64,000 nucleotides of DNA from Rhizophlyctis rosea (taxonomy: Eukaryota > Chytridiomycota > Chytridiomycetes > Rhizophlyctidales > Rhizophlyctidaceae). This document shows positions 55,099 through 64,000 of this stretch, in pieces (within the stretch, counting starts at the first letter, position 1; each line of letters starts with the position of its first letter). Made by a program: the position numbers and the translations under genes. Below the pieces are notes generated by a model that saw nothing but the letters and a program-made list of their open reading frames with translations, did no database searches and was not told the DNA's origin. Where the stretch lies: the NCBI GenBank assembly GCA_027596075.1, contig JADGJC010000035.1, forward strand, positions 74,707 through 138,706, read 5' to 3'.

Positions 55099-56685
55099 TC
55101 ACCAACCATTCACTCGAACAATCCACGCCATCAATGGCCCATCAAGTCTGCAGAACTCATCCAAGAAAGCTCCACCGACCATGGCTTCAAACAGGTCAGC
55201 ATTAAGCTTCTCGACGGTCTTTCTCCATTGCGGTGAGTTTGGCACCAACCGACTCGGGACAAAGCCCCGGCGTCCCTCATTTGGAAGTCTGAGGTGGACA
55301 CTGAGAACGGAAAATGACCGATTGGTCACCCTGCTCCGTTCCTGGTCCAGGTCCGCTGCTGTCACCGCTCGATGGAAGAAAGTCCGCATCAGGGCTGCAT
55401 CAAGTACCGCGTCACCAATGAACTCGAGTCGATCTCCATCGTCCTCTCGGTTCAGAGCCCTCCGCAAATACATGCGATCGCCCCAGTTCCGACCCGTACC
55501 GGTAACCAGTTGGTTAGACAGTGGCGGGATCATCGGTCTGGTTTGTTGAGGGTGGTTTCGCCTTGGGATACTTGGTGGCAAAATTCCCATGATGCCAAGT
55601 GCACCGCGGGCGTAGTCCATGTTGACTTCCAATCCAAGGAACCCCAAAAGCACCAGAAGTTGCTTTCCCTCTGCCAAATGAGGGCGTGGGGCATCAAAGA
55701 GGAGTCGGCTCCTCCTTGGATCATCAGTCGGCTGCACCATGTAAAGGCGCAACCGCCTCGCCTCCGCATTGAGCCTTGCCTTGAGCTTGAGCGCATCGAT
55801 CTTGTTCGAGAGTTGTCTGGCTCGATCGGCGGGAAATCGCTCGAACAGATTGACGGCGGCGCCCCACTTGTGGATCCCCCGACCGAGGTGCACAAACTTG
55901 GCTGATCCGGGCGAATCTGGTCGCCGAATCAAGTTTGGCAGCCTCAGGGGGTCATTTCCAAGCCCAGCCAATGCTGACAACGACAACCCCACTTGGAGGT
56001 GTGTTGCCAGCTTCTGAGCATAAATGAGGGCCCGCACGGTAACCATCTTGTCCAGAGCAGCCCCGACCTGCGCGAGAATGGTGTTGTTAGCCAAACCCAG
56101 TGTTTTGACCACGGAGCCGGACCAGCCAGCACCGATGGTCGCAACTCGAGTAGCGGACCAGCCACCTTGAAATACACTCATGGAATGTACTTCGGCTGAA
56201 ATCGTCAGGCCTTGCGAACCTGGCGTGTTGCCCACGACGAGAAGACACGGGTTGGACTTCACCATTTGGCCGACTCCGTTGCTTGGGTTGGTAACCCGAA
56301 GCACAAGTCCTTGAAGATTCCCCACTTGCCCCTGTATGGTAAGCTGCTGTTCGGTAGCTGGAAGAAGTGGGTCGCGCATAGTGAATCCTTCTGGAATCGA
56401 GGAATTGACCTCCAGAAGGACCAGGCACACTTCTCCCGGCTGCGGCGCAGATGGCTTCATACCAATGCCGAGGTACCCAAAAAGGGTAGCGGTACTGGCA
56501 ATGTTTGTGGCAAGCAGGTTGTCCGAAGGAACGGAGAAGGCCGGCACGCATCCTTGCGGAACCGTTGAGAGCAAGTTTGCGTCACCTATGGGCAGAAGCA
56601 GCCCATAGGTGAACGCAGCCCCGCCTTGTGGTGCGAAAGGAAGAATCTTGAGCCGCAACGCCGGAGTAGCGTGCGGTTGCTGCAT
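55099..56685 (-). CDS. Intronless 528-aa protein with C-terminal RNase III domain; N-terminal part unknown
   Basis: A single uninterrupted frame from ATG at 56685. Residues about 395-520 form an RNase III domain: the signature GDRLEFIGDAVLDAALM carries the catalytic Glu and Asp, and LNADLFEAMVGGAFLDE carries the second Asp/Glu pair, so cleavage of double-stranded RNA is chemically possible. No dsRBD follows. Residues 1-270 match nothing I know. They are Gly/Pro/Val-rich with many alternating hydrophobic strands (VCLVLLEVNSSIPEGF, PCLLVVGNTPGSQGLTISAE), a beta-sandwich style seen in coat proteins, among others. A basic helical linker follows (LKLKARLNAEARRLRLY). Lack of introns and mobile DNA just downstream (54118-54840) suggest capture from outside, perhaps a virus or bacterium. 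It could also be a divergent host protein. Confidence 0.72.
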   Translation of the reverse strand: MQQPHATPALRLKILPFAPQGGAAFTYGLLLPIGDANLLSTVPQGCVPAFSVPSDNLLATNIASTATLFGYLGIGMKPSAPQPGEVCLVLLEVNSSIPEGFTMRDPLLPATEQQLTIQGQVGNLQGLVLRVTNPSNGVGQMVKSNPCLLVVGNTPGSQGLTISAEVHSMSVFQGGWSATRVATIGAGWSGSVVKTLGLANNTILAQVGAALDKMVTVRALIYAQKLATHLQVGLSLSALAGLGNDPLRLPNLIRRPDSPGSAKFVHLGRGIHKWGAAVNLFERFPADRARQLSNKIDALKLKARLNAEARRLRLYMVQPTDDPRRSRLLFDAPRPHLAEGKQLLVLLGFLGLEVNMDYARGALGIMGILPPSIPRRNHPQQTRPMIPPLSNQLVTGTGRNWGDRMYLRRALNREDDGDRLEFIGDAVLDAALMRTFFHRAVTAADLDQERSRVTNRSFSVLSVHLRLPNEGRRGFVPSRLVPNSPQWRKTVEKLNADLFEAMVGGAFLDEFCRLDGPLMAWIVRVNGW

Positions 56686-58115
56686 GGCTAAGTCGCGAAT
56701 GCTGAGTAAGAGAAGAAAGAAGGTTTGTGTGAGTGGTCGAAGAACTCCTGAATGGATTGCATGTCCCCCTCAAAAAGTGACGTACTATCCCAACCACCAG
56801 AACATAGCAGTCATTCTATCCGGTGAAGGACATAACCCAATCATAACCACCACGAGTATCCAAAAACATCGCAGTCAACTCCAGTGTACCCCTCAACTCC
56901 CAGTATCCCACAATTGACACCCACAAGTGAATGCGCGTGGACTTACCAGGCTTTCTTGGTAGAGATCTACATGTGCGGTGCAAGTCGAAAAGAAATGAGA
57001 GATCAGCACTGGCGCATATTATGTCCAAGTTAGAGCGAGTATCGTACCTTAAAACTTTGAGTCGGTGCTTGATAACTTGGAACCAGAGGCTAAAGAGCAC
57101 AGTGGTTTTTGAAAACCTAGACGCGATAGATCAATAAACGTATACGCACCTTTTAGCCGGCATTGCCTGGCTCTTCGTTTTCTGAAGGTTGTCGTTGTCT
57201 GTAAATGCGTGAAAACGAGAGTGAGCGATATGACCACATACTACTAGTGCAATCGCAGTCGACATCTTACCGTATGATCTAATGAGGTCGTTTGTGGGAA
57301 AACAAGAATGTCAATGATGCTGCACGGGAGGAAGATATCTTCCCGGCAGTCCAACTTTCGGACGAAAGTGAAAGAATCACGTGAGTTGTTCCGGACTTTT
57401 TTTCCAAAAAACAGTGTGAGATGTTTGTAGCATGCCATAGCACTATTAGCCATAATAGCATAGCATTATTAGCCATAATAGCAAGCGAGTGTGTAATGAT
57501 TTGCAAATCGGCGGAATTTTGACCAGTTCCGCCACCCGCGCCGCTATGGACGCGTTCTATTGATAGGCACATTGACTTCTCTCGAAACCCGCTGGCACGG
57601 AACATGACAACACATCCAGGTGACACACTCCGGAAATACTATGGAACTCCGGATAGGGTTTTGGGTTTTCCGGCATGGGAGATCGGTCAATGCGAAATGG
57701 GGGATTGCCCTGACGGCATACCAGTAGTTTGTCACCACGATGAAACCCTATGGGATGAATCAGAGCGCTATGTCATATTCCCGGATTTAGGCGGGTGTCT
57801 GTAGTTTGAGCTTTGGGTTATGGGGTTTTAGGACGGACTCCGGATGGGGTTACGCACATCATCAAACTCCCGCCTTCCGCCAAAAGTGATAGTATAAACA
57901 TTGGGCTGTGAAGAAGGCGGCAGTGTGGGGGTTTTGTCTTCTTGCTCATTATACTTTTCTCCTTGGCTGTGTTTTCAGGGTCGTGTTTCCAAAGTATATA
58001 TAAAACAAAATCCACCGCAACGGTCGCGCTCTTCTTTCTTTCCTCTTGTAAACGCACCTCGTAAATCACATAGAGATACATAGTCGACAAAACTACATAG
58101 ACGTATCCGTCAACG
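56686..58115. other. Divergent intergenic region, no gene seen
   Basis: Only short frames without motifs. It contains a 23-bp tandem duplication at 57436-57481. It likely includes the promoters of the RNase III ORF (-) and of the gene at 58116 (+). Confidence 0.45.
57436..57481. repeat. 23-bp tandem duplication with palindromic core
   Basis: catagcactattagccataa and catagcattattagccataa begin the two 23-bp units (57436-57458 and 57459-57481). The core ctattagccataatag is an inverted repeat that can form a hairpin. Confidence 0.9.
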
Positions 58116-59351
58116 ATGCCCTCAACAACACCACCTCCCGAATCCCGTCGCGCGTCTTCCACAACCACTGCACCTCAAGAACCACTTCATACCCGCCGCA
58201 CATCCGCCAACACAACACTACCCCATGCAACAACCCTCCCACGCCCAACATACATTTCACATTCCCGTCGCACCTCCCAAGTACAAGCACCTCTCCGCAA
58301 CACCGTTCCCCGCTCTGGATCTACCCACTCCCTCTCCCCGCCAGCACCACAACCCTGTATTGACGCATATGAGACGTGGATGGATCTCCTCGTATCTCTG
58401 CTTCAAGACGGCATGATGCGGAAGTCCCAACGCGACACCAAACCGAAAACCAATAAACATGCGGCGGCAAAGGTGGCGGATGGGATCGTGTTTGGGGTCA
58501 GGAAGGGTGTTGGGAAGGTTGCTGGGGCCGTGGAGAGTGTCGTTGGTGCTGTTGTCGGTGGTGGTGGGGAGAGCGGTAATAAGATTTCACCTGTTTCTGG
58601 TGGTGGTGCAGCGGGTGGTGGGGCTGGGGGTACCGGAAATGAGGCAACGGCGACGAGCACAACAGGTGGGAGGGTGGGTCCTTTTGCCTGGTTTTTGACA
58701 ATGACGGAGACTGGGGTTGCGCAGGTTGAGGTGGAAGCTAAGATTGGCGGGGAAGACTATGTAGTAGTTCCGGTTGCAGAAGGAGAGAAAAGTGCAGCGA
58801 CAGATGGAGATACAGATACACAAGAACACACAGCAAATACTTCACAGGACAATCTTGTGACCGCCTCGGCACCACCAGACTCTCACATAGCAACAGCCGC
58901 AGAATTCACTTCAGCACCCTCTTACCTCCAACTCCCCCATTCCCGCACCCCTTCCCAAACACATACCGCAGTCCTCTCGGACACACTAGCCAACCACACA
59001 AAAACCCTCTCAACAGCAATCCTCACCTCCCTAACAACCGACATCCTCCTCCTCCACACCGCAATTCTCATTTCCCCTCCACCCTCAACCACTTCCTCTC
59101 TCCAACAACCTCCCTCCTACCCCCTAACATCAACCCACCGCATCGTAACCGGAACATCAACCTACACCTCATCCCCACTCTCCAAGCAGGAGATCAAGAA
59201 TAAAGTCTGGTGGAAGCTGAGGGGTTGGAATGGACGCGTGGCGGATAAGGTTTTGTTTGGTGTTGAGAAGAAGGAGGGTGAGGGGGCGTTTGTGACGCAG
59301 GAGGGGGAGGCCTTGAGGAGGAGGTTGAGGGAGTTGGCTAGAGAGGTTTGA
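58116..59351 (+). CDS. Hypothetical intronless protein, Ser/Thr/Pro- and Gly-rich
   Basis: One frame of 411 codons from ATG at 58116. It has an unstructured Ser/Thr/Pro/Arg N-terminus, a helix ACIDAYETWMDLLVSLLQDG-like segment, and a glycine-zipper-like stretch (KVADGIVFGVRKGVGKVAGA, then VESVVGAVVGGGG) that could insert in or peel onto a membrane. A folded-looking PFAWFLTMTETGVAQVEVEA, a long helical region (LANHTKTLSTAILTSLTTDI) and a charged end (WWKLRGWNGRVADKVLFGVE) follow. I recognise no family. The frame's clean start, length and protein-like ends argue that it is real. Confidence 0.65.
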   Translation: MPSTTPPPESRRASSTTTAPQEPLHTRRTSANTTLPHATTLPRPTYISHSRRTSQVQAPLRNTVPRSGSTHSLSPPAPQPCIDAYETWMDLLVSLLQDGMMRKSQRDTKPKTNKHAAAKVADGIVFGVRKGVGKVAGAVESVVGAVVGGGGESGNKISPVSGGGAAGGGAGGTGNEATATSTTGGRVGPFAWFLTMTETGVAQVEVEAKIGGEDYVVVPVAEGEKSAATDGDTDTQEHTANTSQDNLVTASAPPDSHIATAAEFTSAPSYLQLPHSRTPSQTHTAVLSDTLANHTKTLSTAILTSLTTDILLLHTAILISPPPSTTSSLQQPPSYPLTSTHRIVTGTSTYTSSPLSKQEIKNKVWWKLRGWNGRVADKVLFGVEKKEGEGAFVTQEGEALRRRLRELAREV

Positions 59352-59860
59352 AGGGGTGGGTGTTGTCGAGGTTTAAAGTGGGAAGATGTGAGGGATTGAT
59401 GAAGGGTTCTGACATGCATTAGACCTATACGTATGTTGATAGTATAATTATGGATTGCAAATTTGAGAAATATATGTTTTATTGTCCGCTGTGTCATGTT
59501 TTTATCGACATCCTTTGTTCCGTGCTTTTTGAGAGCCAATGTACGTGCAGTAGCTTGGAGAAATTTCTCGATCATAGACAATCCAACTGGAAAGACCTGT
59601 TGAACATCAAGTTCATTAGCCCAAGCCATCATCATTTCAACCATCAACGTCTCTACTAAAGATAAGAATCATGCAGTGAGATGAATGGCTGCTACCCCTG
59701 CACCGACAACAGCATTCTCGGCTGAAGAAAAGGGAAGCCAACCAAGTACGACTTTCCATCAACGGATATAGCAAGAATCATTTACCATTTACCATACGAT
59801 GGCTGATGTCTCGCATAACAAAATTGCGATTGGATCAATATATTACTTCCTTTTTGAAGT
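59352..59860. other. Convergent 3' regions, no gene seen
   Basis: Between stops of the gene at 58116 (+) and the cyclophilin (-). AT-rich, no motif. Confidence 0.45.
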
Positions 59861-61898
59861 CTAAGCTTCAAGATCCATCGCGATTGACGGAGACCTAGAC
59901 CTGGACCTGGACCTAGACCTTGACCTCGACCTCGACCGCGACCCAGAACTACCTCTCGACCGAGCCCGAGGCGGCGGTGATGCACTCGCTCCCCTCTCCT
60001 TCTCCCCAGCAGGACTCTTCCCACGCCCTTCCCCATTCGCATCACCCTCCCTCACCTCGCCCTCACTCCCCTCACGCTCACCACCAACTCGCTTCTCCTC
60101 CCCTGTATCCTCCCGCCCTCCATCCCGCTCCCGAACAGTAACCTCCGCCCTGACATCATCGGGCCGACGTCCCAAACGCCCCTCAAACCGATCCGGAAGC
60201 CGTGCATCCCGACCACCCCATCCACCTTCACGGTAATACCCGCCGTCACGAGGATATCCGCCGTCACGAGGATATCCCCCACCGCATTGATATCCTCCGT
60301 CACGGTAATGTCCGTCGTACCCTGGCGGACGGCGATCGTTCCTCGCGTATCGGTCGGGCTGTCCCGCTTGGTCATTCGTACCTTCCGGGCGGTATTTCTG
60401 ATATGCGAAGTCAGCATCCATAACCCATACCTACACACAGAATAAGTCCTTCCTACTTACCAACGCCCCACGCCCCTTAACAACCTTCCCATACTTATCC
60501 TTCCTATTGTAGTCCTCCCCTCCCTGATCGGCATTCCCCGGACGTTCAACAATCGGCCTCCCATACACTTTCCCTCCTCGATCAAGCCACGACCTCTGAC
60601 CCCACGACCGCTCCTGCTCAATTAACCGCGCCAACCGCTCTTCCTCCTCCTTCTCCCGCGCCCGCCTGGCCTTCTTTTCCGCCTTTCTCGCCATCTTCTC
60701 TTCATCCTTTTTGCTGGACTTCTTTGACTTCTTCTTCTTGTGGCGTCGTTTTTTGCCGTCGTCAGAGTTTGAGGAGGAGGAGGAGGATGAAGAGGAGGAG
60801 GACGCGTCGCTTTCGGAGGATGATGAGGAGGAGGAAGGAGATCTCCTCCGCCTTTTCTTCTTGCCCTCCTTTGACTTTTGACCATCGTCCTTGCTACCCC
60901 TCCTTTTGCGATCCTTTTCGTCGTCGGATGAAGCGGATGGCGACCGTCTCCTCCGCTTTTGCTTTTCTTCGGTTTGGCTGGACCTCCTAGGAGCGGCACG
61001 AAGCTCTAGTTCTCCGGAGTTGGCGATGGTGATCTTGTCGTATGGTCTGTCGTTCGCGTCTGTTGGGATTTTCTCAAGGCGGCGGATAATGTCTTGGCCG
61101 TGCACTACGTGGCCGAAGATGACGTGCTTGTTGTCTGGATTTTGCAAAATGACATCAATATGCGTATTTCAGGCTTCCAAAAGTACTGACTTACCAAGAT
61201 GATTTGCTGGTGCGAATGTAATGAAGAACTGAGAGCCGTTGCTGTATGAATATCATGGGGTGAGCACTTGCGGTTTAGCGCTATGAAAACAATTCTACAT
61301 ACGTGTTTGGTCCCTTGTTCGCCATGGAAAGCAAGAATGGCTCATCATGCCTCCTCAAAAACCCTTCATCCGCGAATGTTGATCCGTAAATGCTCTCCCC
61401 ACCCGTCCCGTCGCCCTTTGTGAAGTCTCCTCCTTGCATCATGAACCCCTGTCGGAAATGATCAGAAAATAGCTCTATGCATCGAGGTCAAAACATTCCT
61501 CACCTCAATCAGCCTGTGAAATTGACTACCCTTATACGACAGCGAATGCCCGCTCTGTCTGCTGCGACCGCGCTCGCCCGTGCATAGTGATCTATTTCAG
61601 TGTGAGCTCAGTCACACGCCACGCATAGTTCAACTGTAGATCTTACCGGAAGTTCTCCACCGTCTTTGAAACTTCGTCAGCATACAGTTCAAAGACAACG
61701 CTATAAAGAACCCAGTCGAAGTTAACAAGAGGCTCACTCAAATTGGGGTTGATCTGCGTTCCGCCTTCTTACCGTCCGGCTGCATTCGAAATCGGTTGTA
61801 AGCTTTGGATTGCGGAGTTTACAAAAGTGAGCCACCCAGCAAAACATACCCTTGTTCCCGTCTACATCAATATCGAAAAAGCAGCGTGGATTTGGCAT
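59861..61898 (-). CDS. SR-type cyclophilin (PPIG/NKTR-like peptidyl-prolyl isomerase)
   Basis: Cyclophilins of this group isomerise prolyl bonds and sit in nuclear speckles with splicing factors. Eight or nine exons from ATG at 61898. The isomerase domain is nearly complete: [41 protein letters not shown]...[85 protein letters not shown]. The catalytic Arg of FHRLI and the FMMQGGD/GSQFFIT core are present. At the cyclosporin-binding Trp position the sequence reads NHLDNKHV, i.e. His, as in PPIG, so drug binding should be weak. The tail is Lys/Arg/Ser-rich, has YPRDGG repeats and ends in an (SR)n run ([18 protein letters not shown]) typical of SR proteins. Confidence 0.93.
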
Positions 61899-62464
61899 GG
61901 TATTTTTTCGTCGGACTTGCTGATAGTGGTAAATTGAAAAAGTAAATGGGAAGGGAGGTTGCCTGCTTATGAACAGCAAGAACAAGTCGCTTGGCTATTC
62001 TTGTGCTCCGACTTGGCTGGTTGGCTCCAATTGGCGAAGCCGGTGAGTCGCCAAGTCAACTTTCCCCTCCGCCATCCGTCGTCGCAAGATTCGCAACAGC
62101 CCCTGCTCGAATCGCGCCAGCTCAAAACACATTTTTGCACTTTACTTATGGTCTGATAGCAAAAATCATCGCACTTGCACATGATACAACCAAAGATGTC
62201 CTCCCACACAATAGGTCGGACAATGCACTTCCACTACTTAACATCAACAAAAGAATATGAAGGATCACAAGACATACATTTCCCATCCCTTCTTTAATTA
62301 TATAGACATTTCCCGCCTACCGCTTTACACCTAAATGCACCACTTGCCCTCCGATACCATCTCCACTGACTTCTCCTTCTTCCTATTACCACCAATGACG
62401 TATTCCCACCTCTTTAAAGGCGAGGACGAAAATTGTATTGTTGTTGACCCGCTTGCCACCGGCT
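61899..62464. other. Intergenic, no gene seen
   Basis: Promoter side of the cyclophilin gene. It contains ggctggttggctccaatt (62018-62035), which recurs in altered form near 63538. Confidence 0.45.
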
Positions 62465-62915
62465 TCAGTATCCACATGAAGATGCACAGTCCTGGGTAGC
62501 AGTACATTCTGCTTCGGGTCTATGTAGAGCGCATGAGCAGATGCAGGATAGGCATGGATCTGCTATGCTCAAACAGAAAATCGGAGAATTGATGTCTACT
62601 GGATCAGGATCATCCACATTGTTGGCGGTGTTGATTTTGGCTCTGGCCAGTGGTCTCTTCTGCGAACAGTGATGGATGTGATGTGAGATGAGGGATAAAC
62701 TGCAGAATGGCAAGGGAGTTGCGAAACAGATCTATTAAACTCACCGCAAAGCCCTTGCCGCCTTTACCAAAATCAACACCCTTGCCCTGATCCCCGAGAT
62801 CGCCCTTCCCGTAGCCAACATCTTTACCCATGCTACCGTACGGACTGTAAGGGAGGACTGCCGCGACGACGCAAGCGCTGGTGAGAACGATGGCGAGGAG
62901 GTAGGTGGCTTTCAT
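62465..62915 (-). CDS. Small secreted Cys-rich protein
   Basis: Two exons (62915 to about 62747 and about 62659-62465) join in phase 0. Residues 1-18 are a signal peptide (MKATYLLAIVLTSACVVA). A Gly/Lys/Asp repeat region follows (GKDVGYGKGDLGDQGKGVDF), then a dibasic AKR site at the exon junction, and a C-terminal part with eight cysteines (FCLSIADPCLSCICSCALHR, PEAECTATQDCASSCGY). Signal peptide, small size, a possible Kex2 site and even Cys number fit a secreted effector-like or wall protein. No named family. The splice is chosen because it opens the Cys-rich frame; the alternative reading ends quickly. Confidence 0.62.
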
Positions 62916-63691
62916 GGTTTTCGTTGGAGTCGGGTGGTATCGCGTGGTCTGGTGTACCAGGTGTTCTCAATGTTGTTTTGTTGACTGCAGCTTGTTGTTG
63001 AATGTTGATTGAGGGATTGGAAGATGTGGGATGACGATGTTAAGAAATTAGGCGCAGGTCGAAGAAGTGTGTGCTTTTATAGAAGTCTGAGACCAAAGTG
63101 ACTATTTACAACGCTCCCGACTTCAATCAATACGATCCACTGACTTTCAAACGGTGACATACCGAACGTGTATGTGAAATTGACAATGTTTCGACCCGAG
63201 ACCAATCACATCCCGCCGTTCTGCGTTCACAATTTTTAATGATGAGAATGTGATTTTTGACTCGTTTCCCGCTTCCATTCGGGTTCTGTCGCAACTGCTC
63301 AAACCTGACCTTTGCAGATGTACCAGTGCGAGTAGTGCGGAACCCATTTTTGTCTTTGCGCGTTCCATTTCCAATCCAGCGGGCAGAGAGAAAGTTCCTC
63401 GCTTCCCAAAAACGTAGTCGCGGAGTCGATTGCGGCACCATATTGACATCAGCTCAGCATCATTGATTGATTATAGGGGTTCGAGTTTGTGGGGATGTGA
63501 ATAGCTGAACTGAGAGATCCACGCAATGGTCCCTCCGTTGGCTGGTTTGGCTCCAGTCGACGAAGCCGGTGCCGGGGCCCAAACCAACTCACTCTGAGCC
63601 GTGATCCACCCCCGTCCGGCAGTCTGGCCCACCCCATTCTTTCCCACACTATCATCGCCCATCGCCCTGTTCCGCCAGAAACCGGAAAGCG
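62916..63691. other. Divergent promoter region, secreted protein / CDC73
   Basis: No gene supported. Holds the shared motif at about 63538-63571. Short frames without motifs. Confidence 0.45.
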
Positions 63692-64000
63692 ATGGACGTC
63701 CCAGTAGCATATCTCCGTCGGGCTAACACCTCAGGTGTCCCTTTCATCCTACAGAAGGACAACGGCACAACCCTGACAACAGACCCAACCGAGGCAACCC
63801 ACGTCTCTTTTCCCGATCCCGCAGACCCCACAAATCCCGCAAAATTCAAAACTTTCAGCTTTAAGGAACAGTCCGGCTACAGGGACCTCCCGCTCTCTTC
63901 GCTAGTCGTCTTCTTTTTGAACAAGGATATCGCGCACTCCGAGTACTTGAAAAAATGTGCGGAAATCGAAGGTGCCGGCCCCGTATCCATGCTCCACCGG
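63692..64000 (+). CDS. CDC73: Cdc73/parafibromin N-terminus (3' end beyond window)
   Basis: Cdc73 is a subunit of the Paf1 complex, which travels with RNA polymerase II and supports histone modification. The frame opens at ATG 63692 and is uninterrupted for 103 codons to the window edge. The part FSFKEQSGYRDLPLSSLVVF, FLNKDIAHSEYLKKCAE, then PVSMLHR matches the N-terminal Cdc73 pattern (a Tyr/Leu-Ser-Ser-hh-FFLxN strand-helix, H..YL helix, then V....R). The first exon therefore lacks only the rest of the N-domain and the C-terminal Ras-like domain, which are outside the window. Confidence 0.72.
   Translation, partial: MDVPVAYLRRANTSGVPFILQKDNGTTLTTDPTEATHVSFPDPADPTNPAKFKTFSFKEQSGYRDLPLSSLVVFFLNKDIAHSEYLKKCAEIEGAGPVSMLHR

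Noticed and set aside
55565..55895. Long frames on both strands inside the RNase III ORF
   Set aside because: They are alternative frames of the 528-codon gene and carry no motif of their own.
1..64000. CRISPR arrays, bacterial operons, ribosome binding sites
   Set aside because: The window is eukaryotic with spliceosomal introns; no regularly spaced repeat array was seen.

Overview
The window is nuclear DNA of an early-diverging, zoosporic (chytrid-like) fungus. Most genes are cut into short exons by introns of roughly 50-120 bases with GT...AG ends. The gene set mixes fungal families (cerevisin-like subtilase, Sgt2, mL38, Cdc73) with families kept by flagellated lineages and animals but lost from most Dikarya: a SPAG8/CFAP143 flagellar microtubule protein, an RNF220-type E3 ligase and a MYSM1-type H2A deubiquitinase. 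The species cannot be named from sequence alone.

Layout, left to right. 1-9.9 kb: a LIM protein (-, cut by the window edge), SPAG8-like (+), a calponin-homology/Cdc7-MAP3K-epsilon kinase (+), an unknown conserved-looking gene (-) and two weak hypothetical frames (-). 10-16.2 kb: a degenerate inverted repeat, an intronless DUF6919-like gene (+), SGT2 (-) and mitochondrial ribosomal mL38 (+). 16.7-22.2 kb: secreted subtilase (-), a small Cys/His-rich gene (+), a secreted alpha/beta hydrolase (+) and a metallothionein (-). 22.2-31.3 kb: gene-poor and repeat-rich. It holds two copies of what looks like a tRNA-derived SINE family, tandem duplications, and two small minus-strand genes that share a motif. 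31.3-36.4 kb: one long multi-exon minus-strand gene with coiled coils around a Cdc6-like AAA core whose ATP-binding motifs are destroyed. 38.2-42.1 kb: ankyrin/coiled-coil gene (-). 43.4-44.9 kb: HNH protein (-). 45.6-47.6 kb: RNF220-like ligase (+). 47.9-49.6 kb: a TIR-SEL1 gene (-). 50.2-53.7 kb: MYSM1-like (-). 53.9-57.6 kb: a 323-bp TA-flanked MITE, a tandem repeat block, and an intronless 528-codon ORF ending in an RNase III domain with its catalytic acids intact. 58.1-64 kb: an unknown Gly/Ser-rich gene (+), an SR-type cyclophilin (-), a small secreted Cys-rich protein (-) and the start of CDC73 (+, cut by the window edge).

The most unusual items are the RNase III ORF beside mobile DNA, the TIR-SEL1 gene, the pseudo-Cdc6 coiled-coil protein, the CH-kinase fusion with a non-RD catalytic loop, the SINE pair and the MITE. 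All splice models were inferred by eye from reading frame and GT/AG phase. Exon ends are good to a few bases where phases matched, and doubtful cases are flagged in each entry.
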